Shown here: piece after piece, positions 51,835 to 59,786 of the stretch
Numbering within the stretch: position 1 is the first letter of the stretch
Layout of the letters: each line of letters starts with the position of its first letter
From: Clostridium hydrogenum
Lineage (GTDB): Bacteria; Bacillota; Clostridia; Clostridiales; Clostridiaceae
DNA length: 64,000 nt
Assembly (NCBI RefSeq): GCF_021432385.1
Contig: NZ_JAEACT010000004.1
Span: 744,001-808,000, forward strand
Direction: 5' to 3'
Program-made: the position numbers and the translations under genes
Notes under the pieces: generated by a model
Databases searched by the model: none
Told to the model about the DNA's origin: nothing
The model's input: only the letters and a program-made list of their open reading frames with translations

Positions 51835-52581
51835 CTATAATTTATTAATCATACTAGCATTATACGCTGCTCCAAATCCATTATCTATGTTTACCACACT
51901 CACACCGCTGGCACAGCTATTTAACATCGATAATAAAGCCGATATTCCTCCAAAATTTGCCCCATAACCAACACTTGTTGGAACTGCTATAACAGGTTTG
52001 TCTACAAGACCACCAACAACACTAGCTAAAGCTCCTTCCATTCCTGCAACTACTATAACAACCTTAGCACCTCTAATAACCTCTAAGCTTGCAAAAAGTC
52101 TATGTATTCCGGCAACACCAACATCAATTACTTTTTCTACCCTGTTTCCTAATATTTTTGCAGTCTCGTATGCTTCTTCCACCACTGGCAAATCAGACGT
52201 CCCTGCCGCAACAATAACTATATAACTTTCTGTAATAGGTTGATTCTTTTTCTTTATAGTTATTGTTCTCCCAAGCTCATTATATTCTGCCTCCGTGCAT
52301 ATTTCCTTTACCGCTTTATACATTTCTTTGGTAGCTCTAGTTCCCAATATATTATTATTTTTTGTAAGCATAAACTTAACAATGTCTCTAACTTGCTCTA
52401 CTGTTTTTCCAGCACAATATATTACTTCTGGATAACCAACTCTAATTTCCCTATGATTATCAATTTTAGCAAAACCTAAATCTTTAAAAGGTAAGTCTTC
52501 TAATTTTTGAAGCGCCTCTTCTATATTTATTTTGCTATCTTTAACACTTTCTAATAAAGTTCTAATTTCTTCTTTATCCAT
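51835..52581 (-). CDS. larB: Nickel-pincer cofactor biosynthesis protein LarB
   Basis: The 248-residue protein has a C-terminal domain related to PurE-type AIR carboxylase (VAAGTSDLPVVEEAYETA and VVVAGMEGALASVVGGL). LarB carboxylates and hydrolyses nicotinic acid adenine dinucleotide as the first step to the nickel-pincer nucleotide. The start was set at the ATG at 52581 after GTGGTGAT. It is separated from larE by the family B element B5. Confidence 0.92.
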   Translation of the reverse strand: MDKEEIRTLLESVKDSKINIEEALQKLEDLPFKDLGFAKIDNHREIRVGYPEVIYCAGKTVEQVRDIVKFMLTKNNNILGTRATKEMYKAVKEICTEAEYNELGRTITIKKKNQPITESYIVIVAAGTSDLPVVEEAYETAKILGNRVEKVIDVGVAGIHRLFASLEVIRGAKVVIVVAGMEGALASVVGGLVDKPVIAVPTSVGYGANFGGISALLSMLNSCASGVSVVNIDNGFGAAYNASMINKL

Positions 52582-52601
52582 TATTATCACCACACTTTAT
52601 T

Positions 52602-52815
52602 AGAGTAGAGAGTAAAGAGTAGAGAGTAGAGTGATTGATGATTTTTCTTCGCTATCGCTACGAAAAATCTTATAACTTATTTTTTTATTGCTTACGCAAT
52701 TGCATCATTTATGATGCTCAGCGAAGCTGACAACATTTAAGTTTAAGATTTATCTGAGCAGCGCGAAAGGTAAATCCACCTTCACTCTACTCTCTACTCT
52801 CTACTCTCTACTCTG
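52602..52815 (+). repeat. Family B heptad-armed element, copy B5, inside the lar gene set
   Basis: AGAGTAG heptads on the left face CTCTACT heptads on the right. The core hairpin GCATCATTTATGATGC (52702-52717) replaces the GCGCCAT hairpin of other copies with matched changes in both arms. It lies between larE and larB and carries the larE stop. Confidence 0.85.
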
Positions 52816-53617
52816 TTTTTTTAATTGTTTCATTAAAGCTTCCTACTCTGTATCCCTTAAAGTCTAGTGCAGCATATTTAAAGCCACATTTTTTTATGTT
52901 CTCATCAATAGCATCTAAAAGTTCTTCATCAAATAACTTACTTCTGTCTTCTCTGCTTACTTCAACTCTTGCCAAATCTCCATGGCACCTTACTCTAATA
53001 GCTCTAAAACCTATACTCATCATATACCTTTCTGCTTTTTCAATTTTCTCAAAATCCTCTACTTTTAGTTCATTTCCGTAGGGTATTCTTGTTAAAAGGC
53101 AGGCATATGGCGGCTTATCCCAAGTTTTGAGTTCTAATTCTTTAGAAAATGCTCTTATTTCAGCTTTAGTTAATTTACATTCCAAAAGAGGACTTTTTAT
53201 ATCTAGTTCTTTTAAGGCTTTAAGTCCTGGTCTATAATCTTTTGTATCATCAAAGTTAGTTCCATCAATTACATAATCGTACCCTTGTTTTTTAGCAACC
53301 TCTAATATCATATTAAAAACCGCTGTTTTACAAAGATAGCATCTATTTTCAGGATTAAATTTAATTGAATCAATAATTGGAGCTTCTATGATTTCATGGT
53401 CTATTCCTAATTCACTAACCAATTCTTTAGCTTCTGCTATCTCCCACTTTGGAATGTAGTGAGACATAATTGTAACTGCTTTCAAATTGTCTCCAAGTGC
53501 TTCTTTTGCCACTCTAAGTAAAAAGGTACTATCTACTCCACCTGAAAATGCTAAAACTACCTTTCCAAGACTCTTAAGATATTTTATTAATTCATTGTAT
53601 TTGTAATTATTTATCAT
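52808..53617 (-). CDS. larE: Sacrificial sulfur transferase LarE
   Basis: The 269-residue protein has the PP-loop ATP pyrophosphatase motif FSGGVDSTFL (about 23-32), and a single Cys-rich site, NRCYLCKT, near residue 92. The usual sulfur-donor Cys of LarE near residue 176 may correspond to PPYACLLTR. It installs sulfur into the pincer cofactor. Its last codons and stop are part of element B5. It follows larC by 17 bp. Confidence 0.92.
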   Translation of the reverse strand: MINNYKYNELIKYLKSLGKVVLAFSGGVDSTFLLRVAKEALGDNLKAVTIMSHYIPKWEIAEAKELVSELGIDHEIIEAPIIDSIKFNPENRCYLCKTAVFNMILEVAKKQGYDYVIDGTNFDDTKDYRPGLKALKELDIKSPLLECKLTKAEIRAFSKELELKTWDKPPYACLLTRIPYGNELKVEDFEKIEKAERYMMSIGFRAIRVRCHGDLARVEVSREDRSKLFDEELLDAIDENIKKCGFKYAALDFKGYRVGSFNETIKKTE

Positions 53618-53634
53618 GATTTAGCCCCCTCACA

Positions 53635-54861
53635 TTAAATTAAATCTTGTTTGTATACAGCCTTATATATTTTATCTATAGCTACCTTATTTTCTTTCGC
53701 TATAGCCTTGCATTCTTCATATTCTGGTTTGTATTTTACTAGCTTTCCTTTATAGTAGGCTTTCTTTACCGTAATATCCCCATACTCTGTTTTTATTTTT
53801 GAAAATTCTCTATGGAGCATTATTTTTTCCACTCTAAATTTTCTAACACCTAATGATGTTGTTTCCTCAAAAACAATATCTAAAACCTCTTTTTCTTTCT
53901 CGGAACCAACTAATATACTTAGCTTTATGCCTGGTCTTCCTTTTTTCATGTATATTGGTGTTTTAAATACATCTAAAGCTCCTGCTTCAAAAAGTTTTTC
54001 TTCAACATATCCGTAAAGTTCTGGATTCATATCATCAATATTAGTTTCAAGTATATACTGTTCATCCTTTTTTTCGCTGCTTTCTTTTTCACCTAAATAT
54101 ACTCTTAAAACATTTGGAATTTCTAAATCCCTATGACCTATTCCATAAGCTATCTTTTCAATTTTGAAATCAATATTTTTAGTAAATTCCTCTACGTTTG
54201 CCGCAAGTATTGCAGCGCCTGTAGGAGTAGTTGTTTCAAATTGAACAATTCCAGTATTCATAGGAATATTCTTTAAGATTTCTGCTGTTGCAGGTGCTGG
54301 CACTGGCATAAGTCCATGCGCACATTTAACAAAGCCGCCTCCAACTTGAACTTGCGATGCAATAATTTTATCTGGTCTTAAGTAATCTAAGCAAATAGCT
54401 GCTCCAACTATATCAACAATTGAATCAATAGCACCTACTTCATGGAAATGCACTTCATGTAAATTTTTACCATGCACCTTCGCTTCAGCTTCTGCAACCT
54501 TCATAAATATATTTAAACTTAGTTTTTTAACTTTCTCGCTTAAATTGCTTGAATTTATTATTTCCTCTATATTGCTTAAATTTCTGTGATGATGTTCATG
54601 GTCATGTTCTTCATGATGGTGGTCGTGCTCGTGAAGAATTTTTTCTTGGGTATGCATATTATCACTTAACATAACATCTACCCTAGTGCCTGTTATTCCA
54701 AGCTTCACAGAACTTTCAATTTTTATTTCATATTCGGAGTCTAAGTTAAGTTTTGAAAGTTCTCTAATCAAGTATTCTTTAGGAACTCCTAAATCTATTA
54801 AAGCTGCTAAATTCATATCACCGCTTATTCCGCAAAAGCAATCGTAATACAATACCTTCAT
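53635..54861 (-). CDS. larC: Nickel insertion protein LarC (single reading frame)
   Basis: The 408-residue protein starts MKVLYYDCFCGISGDMN and has a His-rich stretch (HEHDHHHEEHDHEHHHRN, about 72-89) for nickel, and EVHFHEVGAIDSIVDIVGA. In Lactobacillus plantarum larC is expressed by frameshift as LarC1/LarC2; here it is one frame. The start is the ATG at 54861 after AGAGGTGA. It is the first lar gene of this set. Confidence 0.92.
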   Translation of the reverse strand: MKVLYYDCFCGISGDMNLAALIDLGVPKEYLIRELSKLNLDSEYEIKIESSVKLGITGTRVDVMLSDNMHTQEKILHEHDHHHEEHDHEHHHRNLSNIEEIINSSNLSEKVKKLSLNIFMKVAEAEAKVHGKNLHEVHFHEVGAIDSIVDIVGAAICLDYLRPDKIIASQVQVGGGFVKCAHGLMPVPAPATAEILKNIPMNTGIVQFETTTPTGAAILAANVEEFTKNIDFKIEKIAYGIGHRDLEIPNVLRVYLGEKESSEKKDEQYILETNIDDMNPELYGYVEEKLFEAGALDVFKTPIYMKKGRPGIKLSILVGSEKEKEVLDIVFEETTSLGVRKFRVEKIMLHREFSKIKTEYGDITVKKAYYKGKLVKYKPEYEECKAIAKENKVAIDKIYKAVYKQDLI

Positions 54862-54903
54862 TTGTTTCACCTCTTGATTCATTTAACGTTAAATAACAAT
54901 AAC

Positions 54904-55284
54904 TTATTTCCTTTTTAGCTCCTTTTCTTTTTCACACCTTGTCTTTTCGTATCGTTCTATTTTATAATCCAAACGCTCTATTGTTTTCTTCATATCGTCC
55001 ATTTTTTCAACAAGTCGTTTGCGTTGTTCAATCAATAATTCTTTTCTTGCCTTAATAGTTCCATCCCCCTGCTTAAACAAGGTAACATACTCAATTAATA
55101 CTTCAATAGGGAGTCCTGCACTCCTCATGCACTTGATAAATTCAACCCATCTGCAATCTTCCTCTGTATAATCCCTTATTCCACTTTTGTTTCTGTTTAC
55201 TTCCGGAATCAGTCCAATACGTTCATAATATCTAAGCGTGTCCTGCGTAAGATCATATTTTTTACTTACTTCTGCAATAGTCAT
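54904..55284 (-). CDS. MerR-family regulator (AdhR-like)
   Basis: The 126-residue protein has the MerR N-terminal helix-turn-helix (IAEVSKKYDLTQDTLRYYER) and wing, with the AdhR-group sequence DYTEEDCRWVEFIKCMRSAG (C near residue 45 and 52), followed by a dimerisation coiled coil. It has no long effector domain. A matching MerR promoter lies at 57676, ahead of patB, so patB-DUF3737-merR is probably an autoregulated operon. Confidence 0.88.
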   Translation of the reverse strand: MTIAEVSKKYDLTQDTLRYYERIGLIPEVNRNKSGIRDYTEEDCRWVEFIKCMRSAGLPIEVLIEYVTLFKQGDGTIKARKELLIEQRKRLVEKMDDMKKTIERLDYKIERYEKTRCEKEKELKRK

Positions 55285-55316
55285 AGGTTAACCCCCTAAT
55301 TGATTTTATAATACAA

Positions 55317-56156
55317 TTAACTATTTATTATAATTTGTGTCTTATTAGGATCTATTTTAGTTTTATCCATAATCAGTTCACCTATACCCTTTGCACTGAT
55401 TGTCCCACTTATAGGATTCATAACGCTGTCAATTACACTGTTAACTTCTACATCTACCGTTGAATATTCAAAAGCTAATGTAGTGTTTATTAGGCGACAA
55501 TTTTTCATAACTAAATTATCAATGTAACACATTCCTTGAAGACTCTCAATTGTACAATTTACAAATGTTAAATTTTTAGAATTCCAACCTAAATATTCTC
55601 CTGAAATGAATGAATCATAAACTGTAACATTCTCACAATTCCAAAACGAATCCTTTGAAAGCATTTTAGCGTTATGAATTTCAATGTTTTTTCCTCCATC
55701 AAGGAAATAATTCCCCACGAGATTCAAACCATCAATCTTAACATTTGTACTATTCATGCCAAAATAGTCTCCCTTAGCTGTTACATTTTTTAAAGAAATC
55801 TCATCGCAATTCCATAAAGTTTCACTAGCATTTGGCATAGTAACATTATCTAGTGTAATATTTTTTGCACGTCTAAATGTTTTTGGTGCTTCAATCGTAC
55901 TATTATGTATTGAGATATTTTCTGTATACCATATTCCAGATCGCGCCATCTCAAACAATGTACTATCTTCTACCTCAATATTTTTACAGTACCATAATGG
56001 ATATTTCCATTTAAATGTACTGTGATCTATTTTTATATCGTGACTTTCTTTTAATGGTGACTCTCCATCAGCAAAGGTGGAATAGGAAATCTGTAAATCA
56101 TTGCTTTTAAACAATGCCCTTTCCCCTGTCATAAGTTTTTGTTCTATTATTTTCAT
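55317..56156 (-). CDS. DUF3737 family protein
   Basis: The 279-residue protein has repeated short beta-helix-like turns (KNIEVEDSTLF, ENISIHNSTIE, KNITLDNVTM and so on), matching the pentapeptide-like DUF3737 family. Function unknown. Often found with AdhR-like MerR genes, as here: it lies 19 bp after patB and 32 bp before merR. Confidence 0.85.
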   Translation of the reverse strand: MKIIEQKLMTGERALFKSNDLQISYSTFADGESPLKESHDIKIDHSTFKWKYPLWYCKNIEVEDSTLFEMARSGIWYTENISIHNSTIEAPKTFRRAKNITLDNVTMPNASETLWNCDEISLKNVTAKGDYFGMNSTNVKIDGLNLVGNYFLDGGKNIEIHNAKMLSKDSFWNCENVTVYDSFISGEYLGWNSKNLTFVNCTIESLQGMCYIDNLVMKNCRLINTTLAFEYSTVDVEVNSVIDSVMNPISGTISAKGIGELIMDKTKIDPNKTQIIINS

Positions 56157-56175
56157 AATGTTATCCTTCTTTCTT

Positions 56176-57339
56176 TCATCCTACGCTAACAACTTTTTTA
56201 AGTCTTTCTAAGCCTTCTTTTAAAAGTTCTCTTGGACATGCGATATTTATTCGAATAAAGCCTTCTCCGTTGTCGCCATATATACTTCCGTAATTTATTC
56301 TTAATTTTCCTTCAAGAAGAAGCTTTTTACTAAACTCCTTTGAACTTATACCAAGACTTCTGCAATCAATCCATATTAAATAAGTAGCTTCCGGTTTTAC
56401 AACTTTTAATTTTGGCATATTTTCACTGATAAACGAAATTAAAAAATCTAAATTTCCCTCCAAATATTCTAATAGTTGATCTAACCACTCTTCCCCTTCA
56501 TTATAAGCTGCAATTAATCCTTCAATTCCAAAAATATTAGGCTCTATTGTTTCATTAATATTTAAAGAGCGGTCTACTTTCTTTCTATATTCATCATTGG
56601 CTACTATTATATTTGAAGTTTTGAGTCCTGCAAGATTAAAAGTTTTGCTAGGGGCTGTACAGGTAATTGAATTCATTAGACATTCTTCATTGACTGCTGC
56701 AAATGGTGTGTATTTATGCCCCTTATATACTAAATCTCTGTGAATTTCATCAACTAGAACTAAAACTTCATTCTTTAAACAAATTTCACCCAAACGTTCT
56801 AATTGTTCTTTACTCCAAGCTATTCCAATTGGATTATGCGGATTGCATAAAATAAAAATTTTCACCTTAGGATCTGATGCCTTCTTTTCAAAATCATCAA
56901 AATCAATTTCATAATGCCCACCAGTGTACTTCAGTTCATTCAATACTATTTCACACTTGTTGTTAATTATGGATGTATTAAAATAATTATAAACTGGTGA
57001 TTGGATGAGCACCTTATCTCCAGGTTCTGTGAAGGCTTGTACAACAGCTGAAAGTGATGGTATAACACCAGTAGTAGGTTCAATCCATTCTTTTTTTATT
57101 TTAAAATTATGTCTTCTTTCCCACCATTTAATTTCAGCTTCATAATAGGCATCTGAAATAGATGCATATCCAAAAACTCCATGCAAAGCTCTTTTTTCTA
57201 AGGTCTTAATTATTGGATCTGCCACTTTAAAATCCATATCTGCTATCCACATTGGTAAAACATCGTCTTCCTTTTGTGAATCCCATTTAACGCTATTTGT
57301 ATTTCTTCTATTAATGACTTCATCAAAGTTATATCTCAA
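56176..57339 (-). CDS. PatB/MalY-type cystathionine beta-lyase (C-S lyase)
   Basis: The 387-residue PLP enzyme of the aminotransferase class I fold has DMDFKVADPI near the N-terminus, NPHNPIGIAW (N of the active site), the VDEIHRDLV segment and the PLP-lysine region SKTFNLAGLKTSN (about 233-245). The MalY/PatB group cleaves C-S bonds of cystathionine and similar thioethers. It is the first gene of the operon behind the MerR-type promoter. Confidence 0.88.
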   Translation of the reverse strand: MRYNFDEVINRRNTNSVKWDSQKEDDVLPMWIADMDFKVADPIIKTLEKRALHGVFGYASISDAYYEAEIKWWERRHNFKIKKEWIEPTTGVIPSLSAVVQAFTEPGDKVLIQSPVYNYFNTSIINNKCEIVLNELKYTGGHYEIDFDDFEKKASDPKVKIFILCNPHNPIGIAWSKEQLERLGEICLKNEVLVLVDEIHRDLVYKGHKYTPFAAVNEECLMNSITCTAPSKTFNLAGLKTSNIIVANDEYRKKVDRSLNINETIEPNIFGIEGLIAAYNEGEEWLDQLLEYLEGNLDFLISFISENMPKLKVVKPEATYLIWIDCRSLGISSKEFSKKLLLEGKLRINYGSIYGDNGEGFIRINIACPRELLKEGLERLKKVVSVG

Positions 57340-57399
57340 AATAACACCCCCATTGAATATAGATAAGCAATTTGAAAAGTTAAAATTGCTTTTACCAAG

Positions 57400-57656
57400 T
57401 TCATCCTGTTAAATTACAATTTAAAAAGCATAGTACAAAGTACAGAGTACAAAGAAGGATGATTTACCTTTCGTTTTACTCAGGCAAATCTTAAATTTAA
57501 ATGGTATCAGCTTCGCTGAGTACCATGCATGGCGCGATTGCGCAGCAATAAAAAAATAAGTTTTCAGATTTTTTCGTAGTGCTAACGGAGAAAAATCGTC
57601 CTTCATTGTACTTTGTACTCTGTACTTTGTACTTTGGCTTCTCCTCGACAAATTGT
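57400..57656 (-). repeat. Family B heptad-armed element, copy B6, in the patB leader
   Basis: Full-length copy with flanks TTCATCCTGTTAAATT and CTTCTCCTCGACAAATT like B2, heptads GTACAAAGTACAGAGTAC and the structured core. It lies between the MerR-type promoter and patB, adding about 250 bases to the leader. Confidence 0.85.
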
Positions 57657-57675
57657 ACTCTTATCATTATTTAAT

Positions 57676-57706
57676 ATAATACTCCTTGGAGTTAACTCCA
57701 AGTCAA
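57676..57706 (-). promoter_or_regulatory. MerR-type promoter with 19-bp spacer
   Basis: Leftwards TTGACT (57706-57701) and TATTAT (57681-57676) are separated by 19 bp and contain the perfect dyad CTTGGAGTTAACTCCAAG (57685-57702). This is the layout of AdhR/MerR-activated promoters, in which the regulator realigns an over-long spacer. It faces patB. Confidence 0.8.
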
Positions 57707-57725
57707 GATTTTTTAAAAAATCCAC

Positions 57726-59777
57726 TTATAAAAATTCCAGCTCACTAAAGGCTTTTATAAATTCTTTCACTCCATAATTTTCAAATTCAATTTCAAGCAT
57801 CATTTCATCTTCTTTAACAACTTTTCCAATTCCATATTTTTTATGTTTAACCTGTTTTATAGCTGCTTCATTTACTGGTTCAACTGCTGTCTCTTCTTTC
57901 TTTTTCTCATGCTTTGCCTCTTGAATTTGCTTTTTAAGCTCCTGTAAATTTACATTAGAATTTTTAACTTCATCACTTTCAATTAACTGCTTAGGAATCA
58001 TATGAATGTATAAACTTTCACCTGGCGTTGCCCTATAGTAATCTGGATTAGTATAATAAGAAAGCTCTAGACAGTCCTTCGCCCTTGTAATTCCAACAAA
58101 AAACAATCTTTTCTCTTCTTCTTCCTCTTCCATGCATCTAGCCTGCAAAGGGATTAAACCATAATTTATGCCTACAATAAACACACGAGAAAATTCTAAT
58201 CCCTTAGAAGCATGAAGTGTCATAATCTTAACTGATTCTTTATTACTATCTATATCTTTTTTTAAGATATTCACCCCGTACAATGCAGAAGAATTAATAA
58301 AATCTTTAAGCCCATCAAGAAATGTCATTTTCCTTTCCTTAACATATTCCATGATAATGTGAAGTAACGTTAAAATTGAGGCTTTGTCCTCCATATATGT
58401 TGCTGCTGTTGGTCTAATATATTTATCAAAATTAAAATAATTATAAAGATCCTCTTCTTTTGCTATTTGAGAGCATTTTAAAGTAAATTCCTGCATTTTT
58501 ATAAATAACTCAGGTTTATCTAACCTTTGCCCCTTAACTACTTTTCTTGCTTCCTTTTGTGTTATTCTTTCACCATAATCTTTGTTACTAAGAACATATT
58601 CTGCTGATGACAAATCATTGGTATTTACAGAAAATCTTAATAATTTAATAATCCAATTTAGAACTGGAATATCTCGTATATTTTTCTTTAGTGATACTTC
58701 ATATGGAATCTCATTTTTTAAAAAAACATCTTCAAATACCTTGGACTGATTTTGCAGTCTATAAAAAACTGCAATTTCATTATATGGTACACCTAATTTA
58801 TGTATTTCCTTAATTTTATCCGCTAAATAACATGCTTCATTAAATGGGTTGTACTGATTTTTTACTACTATTTTACTTCCTTGCTCTCGTATACCCTTTA
58901 AGCTATTTCCATCCGTGAGAAAACATTTTGCTGCTTCTAAAATGGAAGTGCTGGAACGATAATTAATAGGAAGAGATAGTTCTTTTGCAGCATATTTATG
59001 TTTTAAGATATAAAATACATTAATTGAACCTCCACGCCAGCTATAAATAACCTGATTTGGATCACCTACTGCAAATAATTTTGTACTTTCACTTTTTAAT
59101 TTATCAATGAACTCGAGCTGCAAATTATCGCTGTCCTGAACCTCATCAATAATAATCCACCTCGGCTTTACACTGCCTTCATCCAATAAAAGATTTGCAT
59201 TCTTAAGTATATCTGAAAATGACATTTTATTTTGTTTTATTTTTTCTTCCTTTAAAAGCCTAGCAAGCTCAAAAATATCATCATTATACCTAGAAATCTT
59301 TTTTTCTTCCTCACTAATCTTTGCTACTTGCTCCAGCCTTTTTTTTAGCCTGTTTTTATATTTAACCTTAAGCTTATTTTCCTGCACTAATTGCATAGCA
59401 ATATCTAATTCTTCCTCTGGCTCTATTACTAGAAAGTCCTTTGTATATCCAATTTTATCAATAGGTAATGCAGTCTTTAGCAAATGAAGGGCAGTACTGT
59501 GAAAGGTTCCAAAGTTGCCTAGTTCCTCAAGCTGAATTCCCTTATCCAAACTAATTAATCTTTCTTTAATTTCATTTGCGGCTTTATTAGTAAAGGTTAG
59601 CACAATCATATCCTTATAATCTATATTTTTCTCATAGTGAAGATATTCAATCTTTGAAATTAGTACTGTTGTTTTTCCACTTCCAACATTAGCATTTACT
59701 ATGCAAGCATTACTTTCATCAAATACAGCTTCCTTTTGATATTTGTTTAGTTTATCTAACTCTTTTTTGTACTGCAT
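57726..59777 (-). CDS. UvrD/PcrA-like superfamily 1 helicase
   Basis: The 683-residue helicase has Walker A NANVGSGKTTVL (about 27-38), motif II DEVQDSDNLQ, motif III GDPNQVIYSWRGG, motif V and VI (LHASKGLEFSRVF, LFFVGITRAKDCL) and a PcrA-like C-terminal Tudor segment (KHKKYGIGKVV). It unwinds DNA 3' to 5'. It lies 9 bp after the MrfA-like gene, so the two helicases probably act together in repair. Confidence 0.9.
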   Translation of the reverse strand: MQYKKELDKLNKYQKEAVFDESNACIVNANVGSGKTTVLISKIEYLHYEKNIDYKDMIVLTFTNKAANEIKERLISLDKGIQLEELGNFGTFHSTALHLLKTALPIDKIGYTKDFLVIEPEEELDIAMQLVQENKLKVKYKNRLKKRLEQVAKISEEEKKISRYNDDIFELARLLKEEKIKQNKMSFSDILKNANLLLDEGSVKPRWIIIDEVQDSDNLQLEFIDKLKSESTKLFAVGDPNQVIYSWRGGSINVFYILKHKYAAKELSLPINYRSSTSILEAAKCFLTDGNSLKGIREQGSKIVVKNQYNPFNEACYLADKIKEIHKLGVPYNEIAVFYRLQNQSKVFEDVFLKNEIPYEVSLKKNIRDIPVLNWIIKLLRFSVNTNDLSSAEYVLSNKDYGERITQKEARKVVKGQRLDKPELFIKMQEFTLKCSQIAKEEDLYNYFNFDKYIRPTAATYMEDKASILTLLHIIMEYVKERKMTFLDGLKDFINSSALYGVNILKKDIDSNKESVKIMTLHASKGLEFSRVFIVGINYGLIPLQARCMEEEEEEKRLFFVGITRAKDCLELSYYTNPDYYRATPGESLYIHMIPKQLIESDEVKNSNVNLQELKKQIQEAKHEKKKEETAVEPVNEAAIKQVKHKKYGIGKVVKEDEMMLEIEFENYGVKEFIKAFSELEFL

Positions 59778-59786
59778 ATAGCCCTC

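Noticed and set aside
54904..55284. MerR gene as regulator of the lar genes
   Set aside because: Its predicted dyad lies upstream of patB, and AdhR-like MerR genes are linked with DUF3737 and patB; no such dyad is seen before larC.
57421..57651. A 76-codon frame inside repeat B6
   Set aside because: It is made of heptad repeats and core palindromes, is not conserved in the other copies and has no ribosome site.
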